A DNA stretch of 25,965 nt from Bacillota bacterium (GTDB lineage Bacteria > Bacillota > Clostridia > Lutisporales > Lutisporaceae). This document shows positions 1 through 7,625 of this stretch, piece after piece. The notes under the pieces were generated by a model that saw only the letters and a list, made by a program, of their open reading frames with translations, did no database searches and was not told where the DNA came from. Every line of letters begins with the position of its first letter. The first letter of the stretch is position 1. The stretch spans positions 1-25,965 of the forward strand of contig JALNWH010000014.1 in the NCBI GenBank assembly GCA_023230985.1, in the 5' to 3' direction. A program made the translations under genes and the position numbers.

Positions 1-669
1 AATAAAATAAGAATTTATTCTAATAGAACACTATCCGAATTGTTTAAGAAAGATAATAATATTGAACCTCTGGGACAAATTCTTGTTGAATCTATAATTA
101 ATTCAATTAATTTAATACTGATGATAGGAGGATATATTATCTTTTTTTCTGTAATTTCAAGTATTATTAAACAAACAAATATCATTAATATCATAACAAA
201 TTTATTTAGTTTAATTCCATTAGGATTTAAATTGTCTTCTGACATCTTTTCTGTTTTTATTATTGGTGTATTAGAAGTTACAAACGGGATTAAAGAATGC
301 GTCTCTTTAAATTCGTCATATATGCTAAAAATTGTATTGATAAGCTTTTTTATTGGATTTGGCGGTTTTTCAATTAATGCTCAAGTTGCGGGCATAATAT
401 ACGACACTGATATTAATTTCCCTTTATATCTTGGAATAAAAATTATACAAGGTGCTATTGCTTCATTTTATTCCATCCTTCTTTTGAATTTTAAACATAC
501 TACGGTATTCAAAACCTATGATTATCAATCAATTCATATATATCTTTTAGGCAAAAGCATTTTAAAGCTCTCAATGACCTTAATGTTTGCATCACTCTTA
601 CTCTTATTTATAATTTCGTTATCTAATGCACTTTATATTTTAATTGTTAAAAAATTTAAGCTGAATTAA
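1..669 (+). CDS. ylbJ: Sporulation integral membrane protein YlbJ, 3' part
   Basis: The reading frame is open from base 1, so the 5' end lies outside the window; 222 residues remain of a family usually about 400 long. The visible part is very hydrophobic, with several membrane segments (for example around residues 32-60, 112-130 and 140-165) and the motif LEVTNGI, in line with the nucleoside-recognition/gate fold of YlbJ. YlbJ is a polytopic membrane protein needed for spore cortex formation in Bacillus. The assignment also rests on context: it sits next to coaD and rsmD, as ylbJ does beside ylbI and ylbH in B. subtilis, though here it converges on them. It ends inside a hairpin whose loop contains the stop codon. 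Its own start and promoter cannot be seen. Confidence 0.8.
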   Translation, partial: NKIRIYSNRTLSELFKKDNNIEPLGQILVESIINSINLILMIGGYIIFFSVISSIIKQTNIINIITNLFSLIPLGFKLSSDIFSVFIIGVLEVTNGIKECVSLNSSYMLKIVLISFFIGFGGFSINAQVAGIIYDTDINFPLYLGIKIIQGAIASFYSILLLNFKHTTVFKTYDYQSIHIYLLGKSILKLSMTLMFASLLLLFIISLSNALYILIVKKFKLN

Positions 670-682
670 CAGCTTAAAAATT
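649..682 (-). terminator. Terminator between convergent ylbJ and the coaD operon
   Basis: A perfect 9-bp stem, TTTAAGCTG at 655-663 and CAGCTTAAA at 670-678, encloses a 6-nt loop that holds the ylbJ stop codon. On the minus strand the stem is followed by six T residues (654-649), a classic intrinsic terminator for the gene ending at 683. The plus-strand tail is weaker, so it may also serve ylbJ but less well. Confidence 0.75.
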
Positions 683-1219
683 CTATCTTTTATGATTTTT
701 TAATTCTTCTCGATTATTTTTTATAATAACCGAAATATTTTCAACCCTTTTGCTCAGTTCTGCAAGCAAATCATCTGCATATGCCTTTGCACCAAGCCTA
801 ATTTTTTTTGCATCCTGTTGCGCAGCCTGAATCAGTTCTTTCGCTTGTTCATTAGCCCGCTTTGTTATTTCGCTTTCGTCAATCATTTCTTTAATTTTTC
901 TATCAGCTTCTATCTTATATAACTCCGCTTCTCTTTCTGCTTCTTCAATAATCTTTTTTCTCTCTTCTATGCTGCTATGTATTCTTTCATCGCTTTCTTT
1001 TATTATACTTTCAGCTTCTTTCTTTGCCTCAATTAAGATTTTCTGCCTTTCCTCTTTAATCCATTGAGCTTGTTTTAACTCATCAGGCAGCTTTATTCTA
1101 ATATCTTTTATAATTTCTAATAATTCTTCTTTATTTATCACTGCTTTTGCTGATAGAGGTAGATTAGATGCCTTTTCAATGATATCTTCAAGTGCATCTA
1201 TTAATAAAAGCACTTCCAT
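683..1219 (-). CDS. Coiled-coil protein downstream of coaD, V-ATPase-stalk/DivIVA-like
   Basis: This 178-residue protein has no signal peptide or membrane segment. Residues 1-50 look like a small helical domain. From about residue 50 to 150 it is an unbroken, highly charged coiled coil rich in E, K, A, R and I, as in V-type ATPase stalk subunits E/H, ATP synthase subunit b and DivIVA-like proteins. Clostridial proteins at this position are often labelled ATPase because of that coiled coil, but there is no catalytic motif, so I make no functional claim beyond a structural or scaffold protein. The ribosome binding site AGGAGG is formed by the last codons of coaD, 5 nt upstream, so the gene is almost certainly co-transcribed and coupled to coaD. 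Confidence 0.6.
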   Translation of the reverse strand: MEVLLLIDALEDIIEKASNLPLSAKAVINKEELLEIIKDIRIKLPDELKQAQWIKEERQKILIEAKKEAESIIKESDERIHSSIEERKKIIEEAEREAELYKIEADRKIKEMIDESEITKRANEQAKELIQAAQQDAKKIRLGAKAYADDLLAELSKRVENISVIIKNNREELKNHKR

Positions 1220-1224
1220 ACTTG

Positions 1225-1707
1225 TTACCTCCTATTATATTTTTTAAAAATTTCTTTTTCTACTACACTTGGAATAAGTCCTTTTATACAGCCGCCAAAT
1301 CTAGCCACTTCTTTAACTAAACTTGAACTTAAATAGGAATACTCACTATTTGTCATCATAAAAATTGTTTCTATTTTCGGATTAAGCTTTCTGTTCATTA
1401 AAGCCATTTGAAACTCATATTCAAAATCCGATACAGCTCTTAAACCTTTAATAATGGTAGTTGCATTTTTTTGTTTCATGAAATCAATTAGAAGACCTTC
1501 AAAGCTGTCAACCTCAATATTATCTAAATGAGTGCAGCTCTTTTTTATAAAATGTATTCTTTCTTCTGCCGTAAATAAAGGCGATTTACTTGTATTTATT
1601 AAAACTCCTACAATGAGTTTGTCAAATAGCCCTGATGCCCTTTCAATTATATCCAAATGTCCATTTGTTATAGGATCAAAACTACCTGGATATACACATA
1701 TTCTCAT
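1225..1707 (-). CDS. coaD: Phosphopantetheine adenylyltransferase (CoaD)
   Basis: CoaD transfers AMP from ATP to 4'-phosphopantetheine, giving dephospho-CoA in the penultimate step of CoA synthesis in the cytoplasm. The 160-residue length is typical. The N-terminus MRICVYPGSFDPITNGHLD holds the nucleotidyltransferase (T/H)xGH signature as TNGH at residues 14-17, and the C-terminal part holds the YSYLSSSLVKEVA segment that matches the family ISSTxxR-like region. An in-frame start six codons upstream exists, but GGGAGG sits 6 nt before the ATG at 1707, so that start is chosen. The gene overlaps the 3' end of rsmD by 26 nt. CoaBC, which acts earlier in the same pathway, lies elsewhere in this window. 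Confidence 0.95.
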   Translation of the reverse strand: MRICVYPGSFDPITNGHLDIIERASGLFDKLIVGVLINTSKSPLFTAEERIHFIKKSCTHLDNIEVDSFEGLLIDFMKQKNATTIIKGLRAVSDFEYEFQMALMNRKLNPKIETIFMMTNSEYSYLSSSLVKEVARFGGCIKGLIPSVVEKEIFKKYNRR

Positions 1708-2278
1708 TAAATTCCTCCCTGTCAACTACTTTAGATAAATAGAATAAAAGCAGAGTATTTCCGTATGTTTTCCTCTTAACTAATTCATATGCTTCTATTT
1801 TTTCATGAACAAAATCTTTTTTACTTTGTTCAATTATAATAATACCATAATTGGACAATATATTGCTCTTAAATATTTTTTTTACAGCATCATAAGCAAT
1901 ATCTTTTTTATATGGCGGATCTATAAATATTATATCAAATAGTTTCTTTTTTTCTGTTAATTTGTTTATAGCATTTGAATAATCTGTATTGTAGACTTCT
2001 ATACTATCTAATATCCCGGTTATTGTTAAATTATCCTTTAATACTTTTATACTTTCCTTGTTTGAGTCGATAAAAATAACTTCATCAGCGCCTCGACTAT
2101 ATGCTTCTATTCCAACACTTCCACTACCGGCAAATAAGTCTAAAAATCTACAATTGATGACCCTATTACCTAAAATACTAAACATCGCTTCTTTAACCCG
2201 ATCTGATGTTGGTCTTATATTTTGGGCTTTTATTTCTAGCAATTTTCTACCTTTTAATAAACCAGCTATTACTCTCAA
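1682..2278 (-). CDS. rsmD: 16S rRNA (guanine(966)-N2)-methyltransferase RsmD
   Basis: RsmD methylates G966 of 16S rRNA using S-adenosylmethionine during 30S assembly. The 198-residue protein begins RVIAGLLKGRKL and continues with RPTSDRVKEAMFSIL, both typical of RsmD. The SAM-binding motif LDLFAGSGSVGIEA lies near residues 46-59 and the catalytic motif IDPPY near residues 120-124. The start codon is TTG at 2278, supported by AGGGG 9 nt upstream and by the fit of residue 1 with the family N-terminus. The 3' end overlaps coaD by 26 nt. The rsmD-coaD pairing is conserved in Firmicutes. Confidence 0.93.
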   Translation of the reverse strand: MRVIAGLLKGRKLLEIKAQNIRPTSDRVKEAMFSILGNRVINCRFLDLFAGSGSVGIEAYSRGADEVIFIDSNKESIKVLKDNLTITGILDSIEVYNTDYSNAINKLTEKKKLFDIIFIDPPYKKDIAYDAVKKIFKSNILSNYGIIIIEQSKKDFVHEKIEAYELVKRKTYGNTLLLFYLSKVVDREEFNENMCISR

Positions 2279-2320
2279 ACTATCAATCCCCTGAACTATA
2301 ATTAATCTTTAGCATATTAT

Positions 2321-2392
2321 TTATCTGAATAAAAAAAATCTAATTGTAAAACCTATTATTAGGGATAATAGTAATATACTATATTTCCCCAT
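2321..2392 (-). CDS. Possible 23-residue hydrophobic peptide
   Basis: In the 180-nt gap between recG and rsmD a 24-codon frame starts ATG at 2392 and ends TAA at 2321. A purine-rich AAGGAAG lies 6 nt before the ATG and could be a ribosome binding site. The peptide (MGKYSILLLSLIIG... ending RFFLFR) would be one membrane helix with basic ends. Size and character resemble small membrane regulators and type I toxin peptides, but nothing identifies it. AT-rich DNA gives hydrophobic short frames by chance, so the binding site is the main support. Confidence 0.3.
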   Translation of the reverse strand: MGKYSILLLSLIIGFTIRFFLFR

Positions 2393-2422
2393 AGAGCTCT
2401 TCCTTCAATTTCTCCTCTCCCT

Positions 2423-2447
2423 ATACCGGTGACAGGTTCACCGGTAT
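2423..2447 (-). terminator. Strong hairpin downstream of recG lacking a T tract
   Basis: A perfect 10-bp stem, ATACCGGTGA at 2423-2432 and TCACCGGTAT at 2438-2447, encloses a 5-nt loop. It begins 11 nt after the recG stop codon on the minus strand, the position expected of a terminator or a 3'-end-protecting structure. The minus-strand sequence after the stem is AGGGAGAGGAG rather than a T run, so intrinsic termination is doubtful. It could instead be an RNA processing or leader structure for the downstream genes. Confidence 0.4.
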
Positions 2448-2458
2448 TTACTTATATA

Positions 2459-4525
2459 CTAATTCAAAACCAATTTATCTATTAGACTCTGAAACTTAAT
2501 ATAAAGTTGGTCCAGCATTTTTTTATATACGTCATTATTTATGACATCATTTTTATATATATAATCAATAGCATCTTTTGATTCGCTTATGATTTCATGA
2601 TCACGAAATATATCTAATAGTTTGAACTCCGGCAATCCATGTTGTTTAACTCCTAGGATTTCTCCGCTGCCCCTAAGTTCCATATCCTTTTCGGCTATGA
2701 CAAAACCATCAGATGTTTTTGTCATTAGTTTAAGTCTTTTAATAGCTATTTTGGATTTGGTATCTGAAACCAATATGCAATAAGACTGTTCTTTCCCTCT
2801 ACCCACTCTTCCTCGTAATTGATGCAACTGTGCTAATCCAAATCTTTCTGCATTTTCGATAACCATAATTGTAGCATTTGGTATATTTATACCAACTTCT
2901 ATAACTGTTGTGGAAACTATAATACTAGTGTCTCCTGATTTAAAACTTTTCATTATTTCATCTTTTTCGTCATTTTTCATGCTTCCATAAACAAGACCGA
3001 TTTTATAATCCTTAAAATAACTGGTCTTTAAATAATCATAGTATTTTTTTGCAGAAATAAGTTCAAGTTTTTCAGATTCATCTACCAAGGGACACACAAA
3101 ATAAGCTTGCCTTCCTTCATTTATTAGTCTTTTAATAAATCTAAACAATCTTTCTTTTTTATCTGAACTTATATAATAGGTTTCTACTTCTTTCCTATTT
3201 GGAGGGAGTTCATCTATTACAGAAATATCTAAATCTCCATATAAAACTAAAGAAAGTGTTCTAGGTATTGGAGTGGCAGACATTACTATCATATCCGGAT
3301 TATTGCCTTTTGATTTAAAAATTCCTCTCTGTCTCACACCAAATCTATGTTGCTCGTCAGTAATAACTAATCCTAAGTTGTTAAAAATAACCTCTTCATT
3401 TAACAATGCATGGGTCCCGATAATAATATCAATTGAACCGTTCTTTAGTTTCTCAAGTATTTCAATTCTTTTTTTAGCTTTTTGGTTACCGGTGATTAAT
3501 TCTACATTAATATTTCCTAAACCGCTTAATCTAACATAATTGTTAATAGTATCAAAGTGTTGATTTGCTAAAATTTCTGTAGGCGCCATCATAGCTCCTT
3601 GATAACCGCTTCCAACACAGTTCAGTAATGCTAAAAAACCTACTATTGTCTTACCTGAGCCTACATCACCCTGCAGTAATCTATTCATAGGTTTTGAAAT
3701 TTTCATATCATCTAATATTTCTTTTAACACTTTGTTTTGCGCTTTAGTTAAGGAATAAGGAAGTCTTTTTATAAACTCATATACTATTATTTCTGAATTG
3801 AAACTATAACCTTTTTCCCTGTTCTTTGAGCCTTTTAAATATAGGAAAGCTGTTTGAAGCATAAATATTTCTTCAAACTTAAGCCTTTTCTTAGATGATT
3901 CTAAATCGAAAAAAGTTTCAGGGAAATGAATATTGTTTATTGAATAATTTATTTCCGCAAGACTATATCTTTTTCTTAAGTCATCCGGAAATATATCTGC
4001 AAGTTTATTATTCACGAAACTTAATGCTTTATAAACTATATTTCTCATTTCCTTATGGCTTATTCCTTTTGTAAGAGAATATTCAGGTACTATTCTCATA
4101 GAATGGATATTATTATTATTTAATTTTTCATACTCGGGGACTTCTACTAGGAGCTTATTGTTCATAAATACTGATTTCCCAAAAAATACAATTTCATCAC
4201 CTGGTTTAAACAATGACTTAGCAAACCGATTATTATAAAAAACAATTTCAATTTCATCAGTATCATCATATACCAAATACCTTGTTATAAGCAAACCCTT
4301 CCTGCTTCTCGTCTCAATAGGTTTTGATTTTATTATTCCTATAAAACTATAAGTATAACCTGACTTAATATCTTTGATTTTTACTAAAGCACTCTTATCC
4401 TTGTATTCTTTAGGAAAGTAATAGAGAATATCTCCAATAGTATAAATGCTTAAATTTGCCAATAGTTTAGCTTTTTGCGGTCCTATTCCTTTTAATACCT
4501 GAACGCTTTCTAATAAGCAATTCAT
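2459..4525 (-). CDS. recG: ATP-dependent DNA helicase RecG
   Basis: RecG is a monomeric superfamily 2 helicase that remodels stalled replication forks and branch-migrates recombination intermediates. At 688 residues it has the usual length. Residues 1-150 carry the helix-hairpin-helix segment LKGIGPQKAKLLANL and the OB-fold wedge domain. Walker A GDVGSGKT is at about 286-293, the Walker B/DEQH box at 390-393, followed by SATPIPRTL, and motif VI as QLRGRVGRG further on. The start ATG has AAAGGGTG about 5 nt upstream. It follows fakA by 18 nt and is probably co-transcribed with asp23 and fakA. In B. subtilis serine dehydratase genes lie between fakA and recG; they are absent here. Confidence 0.96.
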   Translation of the reverse strand: MNCLLESVQVLKGIGPQKAKLLANLSIYTIGDILYYFPKEYKDKSALVKIKDIKSGYTYSFIGIIKSKPIETRSRKGLLITRYLVYDDTDEIEIVFYNNRFAKSLFKPGDEIVFFGKSVFMNNKLLVEVPEYEKLNNNNIHSMRIVPEYSLTKGISHKEMRNIVYKALSFVNNKLADIFPDDLRKRYSLAEINYSINNIHFPETFFDLESSKKRLKFEEIFMLQTAFLYLKGSKNREKGYSFNSEIIVYEFIKRLPYSLTKAQNKVLKEILDDMKISKPMNRLLQGDVGSGKTIVGFLALLNCVGSGYQGAMMAPTEILANQHFDTINNYVRLSGLGNINVELITGNQKAKKRIEILEKLKNGSIDIIIGTHALLNEEVIFNNLGLVITDEQHRFGVRQRGIFKSKGNNPDMIVMSATPIPRTLSLVLYGDLDISVIDELPPNRKEVETYYISSDKKERLFRFIKRLINEGRQAYFVCPLVDESEKLELISAKKYYDYLKTSYFKDYKIGLVYGSMKNDEKDEIMKSFKSGDTSIIVSTTVIEVGINIPNATIMVIENAERFGLAQLHQLRGRVGRGKEQSYCILVSDTKSKIAIKRLKLMTKTSDGFVIAEKDMELRGSGEILGVKQHGLPEFKLLDIFRDHEIISESKDAIDYIYKNDVINNDVYKKMLDQLYIKFQSLIDKLVLN

Positions 4526-4543
4526 TTAAACACCCTTTGCTAT

Positions 4544-6172
4544 CTATTCAACAGACAATATATAGTAATATAAAGGTTGCCCTCCGTAATGATATTCAAC
4601 ATCACAATTTAAATATTTGTTCTGTAAATCCTTTAGAAGCTCCTCAGCCTCATCTTTAATAACATCTACACCGTAATAAATTGTAATAAGTGAAGAATCA
4701 TCATCTACCATGGCATCCAAAATCTCATTTATAACTGTTGATATGTTGTCGCCATAGGAGTTAATTTCGTTATCAATCATCCCAATTATATTGCCTTCTT
4801 CTATCTCTAATCCATTATAATTGGAATCTCTTACAGCATAAGTAATAAGTCCGGTTTTAACATCGCTTATAGCGCGTTCTATTTTCTTTTCGTTTTCCTC
4901 CGGAGTTTTATCCGGATCAATAGCCATGATTGCCGCTATACCTTGAGGTATAGTCTTTGTTTTTGCCACAATAATACTTTTATCTGTTAGATGCTTTACT
5001 TGGCTTGCAGCAAGTATGACGTTGCCATTGTTTGGTAATATTATAATGTTTTCTGCTTTTATTTTCTGGACACTTTTATAAATATCCTCTGTACTAGGGT
5101 TCATGGTTTGTCCACCTTCAATTACCTCATCTGCTCCTAAATCTTTGAAGATATTTGAAATTCCGGTACCTATTGCAACAGTTACTACACCAAACTTTTT
5201 ATTATCCAAGCTATTGTGCTTATCCTCTTCATTTACCAACAGTTCTTGATGCTGTTCTCTCATATTATCTATTTTTATACTTGATAAATATCCAAACTCA
5301 ATTCCTTTTTCAATAACTCGACCCGGATTATTAGTATGAATATGAACCTTGAGCAGACTTTCATCACCTACAACAATTAGTGAATCCCCCATATTCATTA
5401 TTTCTTTTTTAAAAAGTTCAAGGTTCATTGATTTCCCTTTTATAAGAAACTCTGTACAGTAGCCAAATTTAATATCTTCTTCAAATGGAAGTATTTCATT
5501 TGAAGGAGCAACATCCATTTGCTTTTCAGCAACTTGTATTATTTCTTTAGTAGTAAGGTAGTACAACATCCCATTTAATATATCTATTAACCCCTTGCCG
5601 CCCGCATCAACCACATTTGCTTGTTTTAAAACCGGTAACATTTCCGGAGTCTTTTCTAAGGTAATATTTGCCTGCCTGACTATTTCTTTAAATAAAAAAA
5701 TCAAATCTGTGCTTTGTTTTGCTACTCCTAATCCGTATTCGGCACTTTCTCGAATAACTGTCAAAATAGTACCTTCCGTGGGTTTCATTACAGCTTTATA
5801 TGCGGTATGGGAACCCTCCATAAACGCCTTTGCTAATGAAAGACAATTCATCTCTTCTTCATTTTTCAATGCCTTTGAAATTCCCCTTAATATTTGGGAT
5901 AATATTACCCCTGAATTACCTCTGGCTCCCATCAGAGATCCATTCGCTGCTAACTCTGCTATTATATATGCACTATTTTCTTCAGAATCATTGATTTCTC
6001 TAACAGCCGAATTCATAGTTAACGACATATTTGTTCCTGTATCACCATCAGGAACCGGAAACACATTCAATTGATTAACATGATCTTTATTATTTTCTAA
6101 ATTATTGGCACCTGAAATAAACATATTTTTCAAGTCTTTGCCATTAATAGTTTTCGTATGCTGTTCTAACAA
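4544..6172 (-). CDS. fakA: DAK2-domain fatty acid kinase FakA (YloV family)
   Basis: FakA phosphorylates fatty acids carried by a FakB (DegV-family) protein, feeding exogenous fatty acids into phospholipid synthesis. The 542-residue protein has the N-terminal DAK2 kinase domain with the nucleotide/metal motif PDGDTGTN at residues 41-48 and the second signature GARGNSGVILSQ at about 82-93. The FakA middle and C-terminal domains follow, ending HYGGQPLYYYILSVE. The start is TTG at 6172, supported by AAGGAGG 7 nt upstream. No DegV partner is encoded in the window. It lies 22 nt downstream of the asp23 gene, a pairing conserved as yloU-yloV. Confidence 0.92.
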   Translation of the reverse strand: MLEQHTKTINGKDLKNMFISGANNLENNKDHVNQLNVFPVPDGDTGTNMSLTMNSAVREINDSEENSAYIIAELAANGSLMGARGNSGVILSQILRGISKALKNEEEMNCLSLAKAFMEGSHTAYKAVMKPTEGTILTVIRESAEYGLGVAKQSTDLIFLFKEIVRQANITLEKTPEMLPVLKQANVVDAGGKGLIDILNGMLYYLTTKEIIQVAEKQMDVAPSNEILPFEEDIKFGYCTEFLIKGKSMNLELFKKEIMNMGDSLIVVGDESLLKVHIHTNNPGRVIEKGIEFGYLSSIKIDNMREQHQELLVNEEDKHNSLDNKKFGVVTVAIGTGISNIFKDLGADEVIEGGQTMNPSTEDIYKSVQKIKAENIIILPNNGNVILAASQVKHLTDKSIIVAKTKTIPQGIAAIMAIDPDKTPEENEKKIERAISDVKTGLITYAVRDSNYNGLEIEEGNIIGMIDNEINSYGDNISTVINEILDAMVDDDSSLITIYYGVDVIKDEAEELLKDLQNKYLNCDVEYHYGGQPLYYYILSVE

Positions 6173-6194
6173 ATTGCGAACCTCCTTAATGCAA

Positions 6195-6545
6195 CTATAC
6201 TCTCACTCCGTGCACATTTATATTAACTTTTTTTACTTTTAATCCTGTTAAGTTCTCTAAAGTATATTTTACTTTGCTTATTATATTATCAGCAACAACT
6301 GAAATCTTTGTACCAAATTCAACAATTACGTATAAATCTATAATTATTTCTTCTTCTTCTGAAGAAACTTTAACACCTCTACTTAGATTTTCTCTTCTTA
6401 AAAGCTCTACAAAGCCATCTTTAGCGCTCTTAGATGCCATACCAACTATACCGTAGCATTCCATGGCTGCTAAACCTGCTAAAGATGCCAACACATCATC
6501 AGTTATATGGACTTCACCATATTTAGTCATAATTTTTCCAGGCAT
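6195..6545 (-). CDS. Asp23/Gls24 family envelope stress protein (YloU-like)
   Basis: This 116-residue protein belongs to the Asp23/Gls24 family (DUF322), small alpha/beta proteins that associate with the membrane or respond to alkaline and envelope stress in several Firmicutes. The opening TKYGEVHITDDVLASLAGLAAMECYGIVGMA and the later IIIDLYVIVEFGTKI segment, taken in parts, are family hallmarks. No membrane helix or signal peptide is present. GGAGGGG lies 5 nt before the ATG at 6545. It is the first gene of the asp23-fakA-recG run, read divergently from rpmB. The biochemical role of this member is unknown. Confidence 0.88.
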   Translation of the reverse strand: MPGKIMTKYGEVHITDDVLASLAGLAAMECYGIVGMASKSAKDGFVELLRRENLSRGVKVSSEEEEIIIDLYVIVEFGTKISVVADNIISKVKYTLENLTGLKVKKVNINVHGVRV

Positions 6546-6577
6546 TATATCCCCTCCGCTTTTTAAATATATTCTAT

Positions 6578-6613
6578 ATTATATGTAAGTTTTCTTCAAC
6601 AAGTAATATTATA
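6578..6613 (-). promoter_or_regulatory. Candidate -10 elements for asp23-fakA-recG
   Basis: Two perfect minus-strand TATAAT hexamers (6578-6583 and 6608-6613) lie 33 and 63 nt upstream of the asp23 start. Neither has a convincing TTGACA-like -35 at 17 nt, so the assignment is tentative. Position between divergent genes supports a promoter here. Confidence 0.3.
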
Positions 6614-6642
6614 AGTATATCATTTTTGCAACTGAAATAAAT

Positions 6643-6686
6643 TTGCTTTTCTAATATTGTCAATTGTATAATAAATGTGTTAGAAT
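6643..6686 (+). promoter_or_regulatory. Candidate SigA promoters for rpmB
   Basis: Two overlapping sigma-A-like pairs precede rpmB: TTGCTT (6643-6648) and TATAAT (6667-6672) with an 18-nt spacer, and TTGTCA (6657-6662) and TAGAAT (6681-6686), also with 18 nt. Both would give a short leader ending at the strong binding site AAGGAGGTG before the ATG at 6735. Confidence 0.55.
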
Positions 6687-6734
6687 GATAATGTTTTATT
6701 TGAAAGTTATTCAACCTGAAGGAGGTGTATATAT

Positions 6735-6926
6735 ATGGCAAGGCAATGTGAAATCTGTGGTAAAGGTATGCTTACCGGTAATAAAATCAGTCACTCAAAT
6801 AGGCATAGTCGAAGAACATGGCTGCCTAATTTAAGAACAGTTAAAGCATTAGTTGACGGTACTCCCAAAAGAATAAGAGTATGCACAAGATGTTTAAGAT
6901 CGGGTAAGGTTGAAAGAGTTTTATAA
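6735..6926 (+). CDS. rpmB: 50S ribosomal protein L28 (bL28)
   Basis: bL28 is a small basic protein of the large ribosomal subunit. This 63-residue copy has the usual length and the hallmark blocks CEICGKGMLTGNKISHSNR and TKRxWLPNL-like RRTWLPNLRTV. It keeps both CxxC pairs (C5/C8 and C50/C53), so it is the zinc-binding C+ form. AAGGAGGTG lies 7 nt before the ATG. The gene is a single-gene unit read away from asp23. L28 is placed between the thiN and asp23 loci in opposite orientation, as I recall it in B. subtilis. Confidence 0.98.
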   Translation: MARQCEICGKGMLTGNKISHSNRHSRRTWLPNLRTVKALVDGTPKRIRVCTRCLRSGKVERVL

Positions 6927-6947
6927 AAATACTACAGTACATGTTTT

Positions 6948-6986
6948 AAGAGTTACATAATGTGCTTCGCACATTATGTAACTCTT
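6948..6986 (+). terminator. Perfect 18-bp hairpin downstream of rpmB
   Basis: The arms AAGAGTTACATAATGTGC (6948-6965) and its exact complement (6969-6986) enclose a 3-nt TTC loop. It starts 21 nt after the rpmB stop and lies between convergent genes, so a terminator is the simplest reading. The tails are poor in T on both strands (TAGTATTT on plus, AAAACATG on minus), and a stem this long and perfect is unusual for an ordinary terminator, so a small mobile or repeated hairpin element is an alternative. Confidence 0.55.
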
Positions 6987-7074
6987 TAGTATTTCGAGCA
7001 CTTAGATTTATATACTTGATTGCTCCGAACCATCACAGGCAGCACCCGCTACAACGTAAACGCCATGATATATA
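6987..7074. other. Intergenic segment with a short GC-rich island
   Basis: Between the rpmB hairpin and the stop of the nicotinamidase-like gene is an 88-nt segment. By my count about 57% of bases 7021-7067 are G or C, while the surroundings are near 30%. I find no start codon with a binding site. On the minus strand all three frames hold stops, though fragments of open frame run into the hairpin. It may be a decayed foreign fragment or part of a structured RNA; nothing identifies it. Confidence 0.4.
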
Positions 7075-7590
7075 TTATATAACTTTGATTCCCAGAGTCT
7101 TTTGCATTTCTGCTAATGCAAACTTATGTGCTGTTTTATCAAAGGAATCAACACAATCCTTTAACACCGTTACATCATAATTTAACATACGAGCATCAGC
7201 TGCAGTGTAAAGAACACAAATCTGAGTACATACCCCACAAAGTTCTAATTCAGTAACTCCTAACTCTCTTAAAGTCAAGTCCAAATCAGTACCAAAAAAT
7301 GCACTATAACGGCGCTTAGATATCTGATAATCTCCTTTTTCAGGTGCTAATTCTTCTATAATTTCGGCTCCTTTATCCCCTTCCAAGCAATGTATAGGAA
7401 ACATTTTAAATTCAGCATCTTGTGGTAAATGCCTGTCCATTATGTAGATAATTGTATTTCTATTTAAACGATTCTCTTTTATTCTTGAAGATACATTTTC
7501 AATTATGCTTTTTGAATCACCTATGCTTAAAGCGCCGTCCTTGTCTAAAAAATCATTTAGCATATCAATAACCAAAAGTGCTTTTGCCAT
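7075..7590 (-). CDS. Nicotinamidase-like cysteine hydrolase (isochorismatase superfamily)
   Basis: This 171-residue protein has the cysteine-hydrolase triad expected of PncA-type enzymes: D9 in LLVIDMLNDF, K91 in SKRRYSAF and C124 in GVCTQICV. Metal-site residues of nicotinamidases are also visible as D51 and H53 in MDRH and H66 in FPIHCLEG. The likely reaction is nicotinamide to nicotinate plus ammonia in NAD salvage; another amide substrate is possible because this superfamily is diverse. The start ATG has GAGGTGATG just upstream. It sits between the thiN and asp23 blocks, where B. subtilis has no such gene, so it is an accessory insertion into conserved order. An AT-only palindrome lies 36 nt upstream. 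Confidence 0.85.
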   Translation of the reverse strand: MAKALLVIDMLNDFLDKDGALSIGDSKSIIENVSSRIKENRLNRNTIIYIMDRHLPQDAEFKMFPIHCLEGDKGAEIIEELAPEKGDYQISKRRYSAFFGTDLDLTLRELGVTELELCGVCTQICVLYTAADARMLNYDVTVLKDCVDSFDKTAHKFALAEMQKTLGIKVI

Positions 7591-7625
7591 TTACATCACC
7601 TCATAATTTTTATTATTTTATCTAT

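Noticed and set aside
2352..2370. AT-rich 7-bp hairpin (CTATTAT / ATAATAG) upstream of rsmD
   Set aside because: Short, nearly GC-free stem of the kind expected by chance at this base composition, and it lies within the possible peptide frame.
7010..7066. Minus-strand open stretch reading VYVVAGAACDGSEQSS before a stop
   Set aside because: It looks slightly protein-like, as a gene remnant might, but it is only about 19 codons, has no start, and matches nothing I recognise; kept only as part of the GC-island finding.
6962..7180. Plus-strand 72-codon frame downstream of rpmB
   Set aside because: It starts inside the rpmB hairpin, crosses the GC island and runs antisense into the nicotinamidase-like gene; no binding site or family similarity.
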